This document shows positions 54,924 to 63,080 of a stretch of DNA of 64,000 nt, piece by piece. Within the stretch, counting starts at the first letter, position 1. Every line of letters begins with the position of its first letter. The DNA is from Clostridia bacterium (GTDB lineage Bacteria; Bacillota; Clostridia; Lachnospirales; Lachnospiraceae): positions 18,058 to 82,057 of the forward strand of contig BNZI01000003.1 of assembly GCA_026000945.1 (NCBI GenBank). The letters are read 5' to 3'. The position numbers and the translations under genes were made by a program. Under the pieces are notes generated by a model. That model had not been told where the DNA came from, made no database searches, and saw only the letters and a program-made list of their open reading frames with translations.

Positions 54924-54961
54924 CTGAAAACCTCTTCAATATCTATTGAAGAGGTTTTCAG
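54924..54961. terminator. hairpin between the convergent DsbA-like and M29 genes
   Basis: Perfect 17-bp arms CTGAAAACCTCTTCAAT (54924-54940) and its complement (54945-54961) with a 4-nt ATCT loop. T-rich inside the stem in both directions, so it can serve as a bidirectional terminator for the two convergent transcripts. Confidence 0.75.
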
Positions 54962-55042
54962 TAAGAAATTAAACAGGTTCTTGATTAAGCGGTGAACTTT
55001 TAAACCCCTCTTAATCTTCCCTCTGTTTATTTTATCTACACA

Positions 55043-57082
55043 TCAAACAGTTCTTTCTAAGGCTTCATTCAATTCTTCCGTTCCCACCAATACAAATTTT
55101 CCATCAGAAATAATCGGAATTTTGGACTTATCCGACAAAATTGCAGTCACCGAACCCAACTCATGGTAAGGTAAGGTCAAATCTGTATGACAGTGGAAAT
55201 ACGCTTCATCTAAGTTCGTTTTTCTGCGAATAGAACATTCATTATCCTTTGCCACAATTTGTTTTCCATTAGCATTATACGTTTTATTATCTTCTGTCCA
55301 GGTATAGCAGCTGTCGCCAATCGCAAAATGAGGACCCATTTTTTCAGCAATTAAAATCGGAAGCCTGTCAAAAATATCATATTTTTTTGCTGTAACATAA
55401 GCTAAAGTATTTGTTCCTATCGCAAATTCTCCCATCGGCAATGTAGGATGATGAAAAAGTAAATTATCTTCAATTAATTTGCGATTTTCTTCTACATCAG
55501 AGAAATTTTCACACTGATAATGTGTCACCATACCATCTTCAAAAGTGACTTTTAAATTCTGAAACTGTATATCTCGGATATATACTTGAGAAATAGCCAA
55601 TGTTCCTTTTGTTCCCTTTAATTTAGGTGTAGTAAACACCTCACCCACAGGAATATTCACATCTGCTACACAGTTTTCAAAATTACTTTGTTTATCCGGA
55701 TGCTCTAAAGCATGTAAAGCAACTGTTAAATCCGTATCATTACCCTGCTTACCTAAAATCTGTACAAACTCTGCCTGATCTAAAGCATCAATCAAAATCT
55801 GTTGAATTTTTTGATATTTTCCATAATCTAAAGTATTGATACGGATAATTTCTTCAAAAATTTCTGGAAACTGTTTACCTATTTCTGGAGAAGGAAAAGC
55901 AATAATCGTAAAACTCCTTTCATCTCCCGGAATATACTGATTCACCATTTGTCCATAACGATTTTTATAAGATACTTCCCATTTTTTTTGCTCTTCACTT
56001 GGCTCACATAAAAATGGACAATTACTTGGTTCCTCATTTTCTCGCCCAAAAGATTCTATTACTGCCGGTCCTGCTTGATATTTTGCATAAGGAGCATAAA
56101 GCATAAAACTTTGCTCTAACAAACGTAATTTATTTTCTGCAAATTCTTCCTGAAAATAAATAAACTCATCGTAACGGTGATCATGTTCATATTGGATATT
56201 AAATGGAGTGCTACATATCCCTCTTCTCGTTTTGCCGCTTTGATTGATAGAATAGGGCGAAGGACGGTAAAGAATTGCTTCCAAACCTAATTCTCTGAAC
56301 TTATGAATAGCTATACGTACCATACGTTCAAAGCCGATAGGATAAAGCACAACCACTGTTTTTTTCTTTGCTAAGTTAATATTGGCTAATTCAAAGCCTT
56401 TTCGGTATCCCTCAACATAAACTGAAGCCATCAGTTCAACTTTATCTTCCGGCAAACGGTTCATAAATTCAGCTAATGCTAACTCAACCCATGAAATATA
56501 TTCTCCATATTGATACAAATACCGCAAATCTTCTAAATCACTTTGCAGAACAATATCCTTCAAAAAAGATAATCCAGGATCAACTAATTCTTGTACACGA
56601 TAATGCAATGCTCGTTCAGCAATTCTTTCAATATATTCTTCAATCAAACTACGTACAGACTCTACAGATGGTTCCTCATTTTCTTTTACTAAAGTTAAGA
56701 AGTCCAAAAATAACTGAATAGCTTCATCCCTCTCCTCATCTCTTTGTTCATAAGCAAAGACTATCATACCTCTAAGCTCACGACTAATAAAGGCAAGCAG
56801 TGCAGCATATTCTTCTTTGAAACATTTCGCACAATAAGCAGGATTCGTATAAGAACTTCCATAATTTTCAGGTAAAACATCCGCAAAAAGTTTTTGATTA
56901 TATGCCTTACACTCTTCTAAGGTAAAATCTTTCCTTTCATCATTTTCATGTATTTTCCATACTTCATCCATCAAAAGCATCCAGTCACTCATGCATTTGA
57001 TATAATCAGCAAATATTGAAGAAGAAATTTTACTGTTAGGTAAATTTTTTATTTCTTCTAATACTACTTTAATATAATCCAT
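55043..57082 (-). CDS. M29-like aminopeptidase with N-terminal extension
   Basis: 679 residues from the ATG at 57082 (TTAGGAGG 7 nt upstream; an ATG at 57151 would overlap the preceding gene). The C-terminal half matches thermophilic-type M29 metallo-aminopeptidases: GNDTDLTV, a VPVGEVFTTP-like NIPVGEVFTTPKLKGTKG segment with the metal glutamate, and later histidines and an HxH near the end. The first 280 residues are an all-helical extension that I do not know from the basic family. Last in a VanZ-DUF6142-M29 run after pyrE. Confidence 0.8.
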   Translation of the reverse strand: MDYIKVVLEEIKNLPNSKISSSIFADYIKCMSDWMLLMDEVWKIHENDERKDFTLEECKAYNQKLFADVLPENYGSSYTNPAYCAKCFKEEYAALLAFISRELRGMIVFAYEQRDEERDEAIQLFLDFLTLVKENEEPSVESVRSLIEEYIERIAERALHYRVQELVDPGLSFLKDIVLQSDLEDLRYLYQYGEYISWVELALAEFMNRLPEDKVELMASVYVEGYRKGFELANINLAKKKTVVVLYPIGFERMVRIAIHKFRELGLEAILYRPSPYSINQSGKTRRGICSTPFNIQYEHDHRYDEFIYFQEEFAENKLRLLEQSFMLYAPYAKYQAGPAVIESFGRENEEPSNCPFLCEPSEEQKKWEVSYKNRYGQMVNQYIPGDERSFTIIAFPSPEIGKQFPEIFEEIIRINTLDYGKYQKIQQILIDALDQAEFVQILGKQGNDTDLTVALHALEHPDKQSNFENCVADVNIPVGEVFTTPKLKGTKGTLAISQVYIRDIQFQNLKVTFEDGMVTHYQCENFSDVEENRKLIEDNLLFHHPTLPMGEFAIGTNTLAYVTAKKYDIFDRLPILIAEKMGPHFAIGDSCYTWTEDNKTYNANGKQIVAKDNECSIRRKTNLDEAYFHCHTDLTLPYHELGSVTAILSDKSKIPIISDGKFVLVGTEELNEALERTV

Positions 57083-57092
57083 TCTTTTCCTC

Positions 57093-57419
57093 CTAAGCGA
57101 AAAAACTTCTCCATAACATAATGATACAAAAATAAAAAAACAAAACTCCATTCAGTATCAATCCTATTTTGGCAAACAAAGTATTTCTTTCCAACTCTAA
57201 AAAGCCTAATATCGAAAAACCTAAGCCCGCTAGGCTAAGCAAAAAAGAACAAAATCCATATACTACACCTACTAAAGGACTGTTCCCTTGCGTTTGATAA
57301 GCTATAGCTGCACTAATACAAAAAAAAAGGAGTGCAATCAAGGAAAGAATAAAAGAAATGACTCCTTTTTCACTATGCTTTTTTCTCAAGTAGGAAAATT
57401 TATTTTCCATTTTTGGCAT
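57093..57419 (-). CDS. small membrane protein (DUF6142-like)
   Basis: 108 residues with three spans (about 20-40, 50-72 and 80-103) after a basic N-terminus. I associate its layout with the small DUF6142 family of Lachnospiraceae, from memory and with moderate certainty. The second ATG (MENKFSY) is equally plausible as start. It lies between VanZ and the M29 gene, within the same short-gapped run. Confidence 0.65.
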   Translation of the reverse strand: MPKMENKFSYLRKKHSEKGVISFILSLIALLFFCISAAIAYQTQGNSPLVGVVYGFCSFLLSLAGLGFSILGFLELERNTLFAKIGLILNGVLFFYFCIIMLWRSFFA

Positions 57420-57432
57420 GATTTATTTCCCC

Positions 57433-57903
57433 TTAAATCAAATAATCTAAATGGCTCTTTTTATGGATCAGTAAAAAATAGGTAACAAAACCAATAAAAC
57501 TCCCTAAAGTATTCAAAAACATATCATCCACATCAAAAATTCCCACTCGAAAAACCAGCTGAAATGTTTCAATCCACATACTAAACGTAAAGCCTAATAA
57601 AATATTCATATACCAATGTTTAGCTCTTTTTGTAATTAGAGGTAAAATAAATCCAAACGGAACAAAACCAACAATATTTCCCACCAGATTAAGAAAAATT
57701 ACATAGAAACCTAAACGCTCATAAGAACGGATAAAACGCTTAATTTCTGTAAATAACTTCAAATTATAAGAATAATTAATTGGACGTGATTGTCTGTCCA
57801 TTAATTCTGCAAAAAACAAAAAATATATTAGCAACGACATATAGATAATAAAGATCAACCAAATAAATACTAACTGTTTCTTATGTTTTTCTTTCCCAAT
57901 CAC
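57433..57903 (-). CDS. VanZ-family membrane protein
   Basis: 156 residues, four spans. The NLVGNIVGFVPFGFILP segment at about 70-86 and a late FLNTLGSFIGF segment are the VanZ-like marks. VanZ-like proteins give low-level teicoplanin resistance in some bacteria; most are of unknown function and no van operon is present. It begins 8 nt after pyrE. Confidence 0.85.
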   Translation of the reverse strand: MIGKEKHKKQLVFIWLIFIIYMSLLIYFLFFAELMDRQSRPINYSYNLKLFTEIKRFIRSYERLGFYVIFLNLVGNIVGFVPFGFILPLITKRAKHWYMNILLGFTFSMWIETFQLVFRVGIFDVDDMFLNTLGSFIGFVTYFLLIHKKSHLDYLI

Positions 57904-57911
57904 AGTATCTC

Positions 57912-58583
57912 CTATATTCCGTATTGTTGGTAATACGCATAAATTTTGTCCTTTAAATCGGCATTTAGGATTTTATTTCCTTGCATTTCTTTTTCTTCTA
58001 AATATACAAATACTTCTTTCATATTTACAAGGGAAAATACAGGAAAGTGATACTTACTTTCGATTTCTTTTAAAGCAGATTGCTCACCTTTCCCACGTTC
58101 CATTCGATCCACAGATACCATTAAACCGATCACCTCTGCCTTCGCTTGTGATTGAATAATAGGCATTGTTTCTGCTATAGAAGTACCTGCCGTAGTTACA
58201 TCCTCCACAATCAAAATACGATCAGCATCTTTTAACGGACTACCTAATAGCATACCCGTATCTCCATGATCTTTTATTTCCTTACGATTGGAACAATAAG
58301 AAATATTGGGGTATCCCATTTGACTTAAAGCAATTGCTATACTCACACTTAAAGGAATCCCTTTATAAGCCGGACCAAATAAAACAGTAAAATTGGCATC
58401 AAAATTCTCTAAAATAGCCTGTGCGTAAAATTCCCCTAAACGTTGTAATTGCTTACCTGTACGATAGAAACTCGTATTAATAAAAAAAGGAGTTTCTCTA
58501 CCACTTTTTGTGATGAAATTTCCAAATTTTAATACTTCGCACTGCAACATAAAATCAATAAAATCTTTCTTATATTGTTTCAT
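57912..58583 (-). CDS. pyrE: orotate phosphoribosyltransferase
   Basis: Converts orotate to OMP with PRPP in UMP synthesis. 223 residues. The FGPAYKGIPLS loop at about 80-90 and the PRPP motif ILIVEDVTTAGTSI at about 132-145 are clear. The start ATG overlaps the pyrD stop by 1 nt (TAATG), giving tight coupling. pyrF is absent from this stretch. Confidence 0.96.
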   Translation of the reverse strand: MKQYKKDFIDFMLQCEVLKFGNFITKSGRETPFFINTSFYRTGKQLQRLGEFYAQAILENFDANFTVLFGPAYKGIPLSVSIAIALSQMGYPNISYCSNRKEIKDHGDTGMLLGSPLKDADRILIVEDVTTAGTSIAETMPIIQSQAKAEVIGLMVSVDRMERGKGEQSALKEIESKYHFPVFSLVNMKEVFVYLEEKEMQGNKILNADLKDKIYAYYQQYGI

Positions 58584-59482
58584 TATAAAATACCAATAAT
58601 ATCCTTTATATTTTTCACTTTATATCTTCGCATATAATCTTGTATTGCTAAAAGAATTTCTTGAAATATTCCCGGATAGCGAAACAGGCTTGTCCCCACT
58701 GCCACTGCTGTCGCTCCTGCCATCAAAAACTCTATCGCATCTTCACCGCTTTGTATGCCTCCCATTCCAATCAAAGGAATACTTACCGCTTGAGCCGCCT
58801 GATAAACCATATTTAACGCAATCGGTTTAATTGCTGGACCAGAAAGCCCTCCTGTTTGATTTGCTAAGACAAATTTTCGCTGATGAATATCAATTTTTGT
58901 TCCTGTCAATGTATTAATTAAAGAAATCGCATCCGCTCCCCCCTCCTGTGCTGCTTTTGCCATTTCTTTAATATCCGTCACATTCGGACTCAATTTGATC
59001 ATAATCGGCTGCTTTGCCTTTTTTTTTATTAAAGAAGTAATTTCAAAAATATTTTGTGCATTTTGCCCAAAAGCAATTCCACCCTCTTTAATATTCGGAC
59101 AAGAAATATTAATCTCTAAAAAATCTACACTTTCACTAGACAAACGTTCTACAACCTGTAAATAATCTTCTATCGTTTTTCCACAGATATTCACGATAAT
59201 TTTCGCCTTCATTTGCTTTAAAAATGGTAAATCTTCCTGTATAAAATGCTCTACACCCGCATTTTGCAAACCAATAGCATTTAACATACCAGACGCTGTC
59301 TCGGCAATACGTGGCATAGGATTTCCGCTCCAAGGCTGCGCTGAAACACCTTTGGTAACTACTGCTCCCAAGCTGTTTAAATCCACAAATTCACTATACT
59401 CTTTACCAGAAGCAAATGTACCAGAAGCTGGAAGCAATGGACTCTTTAAGGAAATATTTCCTAATTTTACACCGCAATTCAA
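58583..59482 (-). CDS. pyrD: dihydroorotate dehydrogenase, catalytic subunit (type 1B)
   Basis: FMN enzyme oxidising dihydroorotate to orotate, passing electrons to PyrK and NAD+. 300 residues from a TTG at 59482 that overlaps the pyrK stop (TTGA); an upstream ATG at 59527 would intrude into pyrK. AGGAGG lies about 10 nt upstream. The active-site cysteine is in NISCPNIKEGG, and GGADAISLINT and a GMGGI phosphate loop follow. Confidence 0.95.
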   Translation of the reverse strand: MNCGVKLGNISLKSPLLPASGTFASGKEYSEFVDLNSLGAVVTKGVSAQPWSGNPMPRIAETASGMLNAIGLQNAGVEHFIQEDLPFLKQMKAKIIVNICGKTIEDYLQVVERLSSESVDFLEINISCPNIKEGGIAFGQNAQNIFEITSLIKKKAKQPIMIKLSPNVTDIKEMAKAAQEGGADAISLINTLTGTKIDIHQRKFVLANQTGGLSGPAIKPIALNMVYQAAQAVSIPLIGMGGIQSGEDAIEFLMAGATAVAVGTSLFRYPGIFQEILLAIQDYMRRYKVKNIKDIIGIL

Positions 59483-60255
59483 GATAAATCCACCTCCTCT
59501 GCTAAAAACACAGGACCTTCCTTGCATACACGCTGATAATGTACTTCACTATGCTTATCCTTATGCTTTGTTTTACATACACAAGCCAAACAAGCACCTA
59601 TTCCGCAAGCCATATGTTCTTCTAATGAAATCCAAGCTGGTATAGATAAAGACTCTGCATAATCTTTCACTGCTTTTAACATTGGACGAGGACCACAACT
59701 ATAAATTACCTGCGCAGTTAAGGATTTGTTTCTTATTACATCTAATACATTTCCTTTTTCCCCTAAACTTCCATCTTCCGTACACACATAGGATTCGTTT
59801 ACAAAGGGATTCCACGCTTCTTTAGGAAAAATGCTTTCTGCCAGGCTTCGATACCCTTGCACGAGAATTTTCTCCCCCGGCAAGCTCTTTGCCAATTCCC
59901 ATAAGGGAATGATTCCTGCTCCTCCTCCAATTAACAAGGCAGGTTTATCCTGCAAAGGAAATCCGTTTCCTAATGGTCCTAAAATATCAATTTCATCATT
60001 TGCTTGTAAGTGCGAAAATTCTTTTGTACCCTCTCCATTTATACGATAGATTAGACAAATCAGCTGTTTTTCTCTGTCAATTTCACATATACTCAAAGGC
60101 CTAGGCAGTAATCTAGATTTATCTTTGCTGTATAAAGATATAAATTGACCGGCACGTGCTGTACTTGCTACTTGAGTAATCAGCCATAAACTATAATAAT
60201 ATTCGTTAATTTTTTCTTGATGGTAAATAATTGCTTTTTCTGAACAAATACTCAT
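59479..60255 (-). CDS. pyrK: dihydroorotate dehydrogenase, electron-transfer subunit
   Basis: FAD and 2Fe-2S protein that links PyrD to NAD+. 258 residues from the ATG at 60255 (AAAGGGG before it); the longer frame to 60402 runs into a repeat element. RPLSIC for FAD binding, GGGAGIIPLW for NAD, and the iron-sulfur cysteines in MACGIGACLACVC plus one downstream. First gene of pyrK-pyrD-pyrE; its leader contains the element at 60272. Confidence 0.95.
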   Translation of the reverse strand: MSICSEKAIIYHQEKINEYYYSLWLITQVASTARAGQFISLYSKDKSRLLPRPLSICEIDREKQLICLIYRINGEGTKEFSHLQANDEIDILGPLGNGFPLQDKPALLIGGGAGIIPLWELAKSLPGEKILVQGYRSLAESIFPKEAWNPFVNESYVCTEDGSLGEKGNVLDVIRNKSLTAQVIYSCGPRPMLKAVKDYAESLSIPAWISLEEHMACGIGACLACVCKTKHKDKHSEVHYQRVCKEGPVFLAEEVDLS

Positions 60256-60271
60256 ATTTTCCCCTTTTCTT

Positions 60272-60514
60272 TTAGAGTTGTTTAAAATCTCCAAATAAGA
60301 AGAATATTGAGGATATTTTTTGTAAGACACAAAGATGTGACGTAGAAATACTGCAAGTATTTGATAAAAACTCAAGCAAGGGAAATGCACTACCAATTCC
60401 AACTCTGAATTTATATTCTATTTTTATATAAATCCCATTGATGAAATACCAATACAGTATTACGCAAAATAGACCAAACATTCTACAATGAGTAAGATAT
60501 TAAACAGATTTTTA
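60272..60514. repeat. family-2 copy in the pyrK leader
   Basis: About 243 bp with degenerate inverted ends (GAGTTGTTTAAAATCTCC... on the left; ...AATGAGTAAGATATTAAACAGATTT on the right, quoted in part). The core AATACTGCAAGTATTT lies at 60347-60362. The leader of pyrK, and so any promoter for pyrKDE, lies inside or beyond it. No PyrR-like attenuator was recognised. Confidence 0.6.
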
Positions 60515-60687
60515 GAGCCTGTTCACTGTCTTTAAACAAGTAAGTTTCTCCTACATGAAAGATGAGGCCGTCATACCTAGAGGTGTTTTTCTAGAAACTC
60601 AACACACACCATAGAAAGAAAAATAAAGCAAACATTCTACCGTGAATGAGAAACTTACTCGTTTAAAGACAGTGAACAGGGTCTTAG
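60513..60687. mobile_element. MITE-like element with 33-bp terminal inverted repeats
   Basis: Left arm 60518-60550 begins CCTGTTCACTGTCTTTAAAC; right arm 60648-60680 is its reverse complement with a single mismatch in 33. Weaker pairing extends to about 38 bp (TAGAG.../...TCTTA). The 97-bp centre is non-coding and shares CCTACATGAAA-type words with other family-2 copies. The long intact ends suggest recent activity. Confidence 0.8.
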
Positions 60688-60696
60688 CCCATATAT

Positions 60697-60734
60697 CCAA
60701 AAAAGCTGTCAACTCAGCCAAGAGTCAACAGCTT
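60697..60734 (-). terminator. terminator of nox
   Basis: Minus-strand 12-bp stem AAGCTGTTGACT/AGTTGACAGCTT (two G-U pairs, 8-nt loop) followed by TTTTTT, about 85 nt after the nox stop codon. Strong. Confidence 0.88.
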
Positions 60735-60818
60735 CTAAAAAACTGATCTTTATCATATTAACACATGAATATTTTTCCGTCAACGACTTACACTTTTTAA
60801 CTAAATTTCAATTGAGAT

Positions 60819-62150
60819 TTATTTTGCAGTCAAAGCGGCCATAGTGATATAGTTATATGGTTGATTAAAATGCGGAAGGAAAAATATATCTAACAATTTC
60901 AAGCTATCAATTGTTACTTTTTGCTCAATAGCAAGAGAAAACATATGGATAGCCATAGAAATCTCTTCAAAAGAAGCAATTTGAGCACCAAGAATTCTTC
61001 TTGTTTTTGCGCAATAAACAATTTTAATTTTTACTTTATGATTGTTTTTAATAAATGCCGGTTTTTGCAAGTCTTCAAATTGAGTGGACAAAACTTCAAA
61101 TCCTGCCAAACTAGCAGCTTTTTCTGTTAAACCAGTTGAAACCATGTTATAGCCATAAATAGAAATACCATTAGAACCTTGAACACCATTAGATTCTAAT
61201 TCTGTTCCACATACATTATGGGCAGCAACAACACCGCTTCTTACTGCATTCGTAGCTAAAGCAATATAAGATGTAGCTTGAAGAGCATTACTATAAACTG
61301 TTGCACAATCTCCGATTGCATAAACATCTTTCTTACTTGTTTCTTGACGTTTATTTACTTTATAAGCCCCGTTAGAAAATAATTCTAAAGAATCTTTGCC
61401 TAATTCATTATTTGGTCTGAAACCAATAGCCAAAATAACCATATCTACGTTATATTCGCCTTTATCGGTCACTACACTATTGACTTTGGCATCTCCTTTA
61501 AATTCAACAATCTTTTCGCCCAAATGAAGTTGTACACCATTTTTTGCTAAGTTTTCATCCATATCTTTCGTAAACCATTCATCATAATAACTTGCTAAAG
61601 AACGGTCTTCGATATCAAAAAGCAGAGCCTCTTTGCCTCTTCGCTGAACTGCTTCCGCTATTTCTACGCCAATGTATCCAGCTCCCATGATCGCTACTCT
61701 TTTTATGTTTTCATCTAAAAGACATTCATTGATCTTAATCGCATCTTGATATAGTTTAACACAAAAAATGTTTGCAAGATCTATGCCTGTGATCCGAGGC
61801 ATAATCGGCAATGAACCTGTAGCCAAAATCAGTTTGTCATATTCTTGAGAGACATCATTACCGTCTTTATCCACTGCATTCACTATTTTCTGATCAAAAT
61901 CAATATTGTTGATTTGCGCTTCCATCAAAACCTTAGCTTTTTTTGCTTTAAACGTTTCAGCTGAACAGTAAAATAGACCTGACGTATCCTCTATTTGCTT
62001 TCCTATCCAAAGAGCTGTACCACACCCCAAATAACTGATATTGGAGTTCCTGTCAAATATAGTAACTTGCGCATCAGGGTAATGATCTAAAATGGTGTTT
62101 GCCGCCGCAGTACCTGCATGATTTGCTCCAATTAATACTATTTTACTCAT
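60819..62150 (-). CDS. nox: H2O-forming NADH oxidase
   Basis: FAD enzyme reducing O2 to water with two NADH. 443 residues. FAD site GANHAGTAAA, conserved His11, and redox cysteine C43 in ISYLGCGTALW, which forms a sulfenic acid; NAD site GAGYIGVEIAE near 155-165. Family relatives include CoA-disulfide reductases, but the single cysteine and overall pattern fit Nox. In an anaerobe it removes oxygen, and the neighbouring superoxide reductase strengthens that reading. It ends with a strong terminator. Confidence 0.92.
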   Translation of the reverse strand: MSKIVLIGANHAGTAAANTILDHYPDAQVTIFDRNSNISYLGCGTALWIGKQIEDTSGLFYCSAETFKAKKAKVLMEAQINNIDFDQKIVNAVDKDGNDVSQEYDKLILATGSLPIMPRITGIDLANIFCVKLYQDAIKINECLLDENIKRVAIMGAGYIGVEIAEAVQRRGKEALLFDIEDRSLASYYDEWFTKDMDENLAKNGVQLHLGEKIVEFKGDAKVNSVVTDKGEYNVDMVILAIGFRPNNELGKDSLELFSNGAYKVNKRQETSKKDVYAIGDCATVYSNALQATSYIALATNAVRSGVVAAHNVCGTELESNGVQGSNGISIYGYNMVSTGLTEKAASLAGFEVLSTQFEDLQKPAFIKNNHKVKIKIVYCAKTRRILGAQIASFEEISMAIHMFSLAIEQKVTIDSLKLLDIFFLPHFNQPYNYITMAALTAK

Positions 62151-62353
62151 AAAAGATGTATCTCCTTTGTCTTATTGAAATTTTTAGTTGATCAGATGCT
62201 ATAATCAGCAGCTTAGATAAAATTCCCGCTGATTGTAAATTACTTTATTTAAGCACATAGGATATGGATTGCTCAAGAGATAAAACCTCTAAGCAATCCA
62301 CTCAACCCTTTTTCAGCAAGCAATACACGAATACGAAAAATAAACAAAGTTGA

Positions 62354-62737
62354 TTAAAGGTCTATTGCCCACAAACCATGTAAATTACAATATTCATATA
62401 CAGTAATTGGACCATCTTCTTCTATAGTAAATACAGCTTTTGCCTCTTTCGTGTGAGGCAAATCTACACGGCTTGTCCTGCTACCTTGCGCTACGGCAAT
62501 CCAGGAAATGTGATGTTCTTCTGTCATCGGATGTGGAACCTCTCCAATGACTACTGTTAATCGATTGCCTTCACGTTTTACTGATGGCACATGCTTTTCC
62601 TGTGCAGCATCTGTTGTGTTGGCTGTCAATTCTTCCATAGGAGATCCACAACAATTTAAAGGACCTCCTCCGTTTACGGTTACTTCAATAATATTTCCAC
62701 AACTTGGACAACGATAAAACTGTCTTGTATTTTTCAT
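62354..62737 (-). CDS. dfx: desulfoferrodoxin-type superoxide reductase
   Basis: Reduces superoxide to peroxide without making O2. 127 residues. N-terminal desulforedoxin iron site C10, C13, C29, C30 and the catalytic Fe(His)4Cys site from H49, H69, H75, H120 and C117, with the lysine K48 of EKHVP also present. Both centres look complete, so this is the two-iron (2Fe) form. It is 200 bp upstream of nox on the same strand; the pair is an oxygen defence unit. Confidence 0.94.
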   Translation of the reverse strand: MKNTRQFYRCPSCGNIIEVTVNGGGPLNCCGSPMEELTANTTDAAQEKHVPSVKREGNRLTVVIGEVPHPMTEEHHISWIAVAQGSRTSRVDLPHTKEAKAVFTIEEDGPITVYEYCNLHGLWAIDL

Positions 62738-63080
62738 TAATTAATTCCTCTTTTCTATAATTAAGTTAAGTCAACAGAGTCTATTTTAAGAAACTAGATT
62801 TGTAGACTCAAACAATTACCTGAGTAGCTATTTTTTCACCTGCTGAGGTAAATTTCTCTTTGCCTTACAGTCAAGCAAGGCAAATTGTTCTTGTCTTACC
62901 AAAAAGCATCTTGTAAATCCAACATTTTCGCTCTATAAATACAGCTTCTAATCATGAATGTAGACTTAGCGACAGAATGGAATATCTGCCTCTCCTGCTT
63001 ACTATCTTCAAATTATACAAAGTAGTGTTGATTCTGTCAAGATTTTACTCTCTTTTACCAAGATTTTATCAAGAATAAGC
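62738..63080. other. gap upstream of the superoxide reductase gene, no gene
   Basis: 343 bp. It contains a TTTGCCTT/AAGGCAAA hairpin near 62857-62882 resembling the TTTGCCTTGCGGGGC block of family-1 elements, so the middle may be a worn element. No clear promoter, ORF or terminator with T run was found. Confidence 0.4.
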
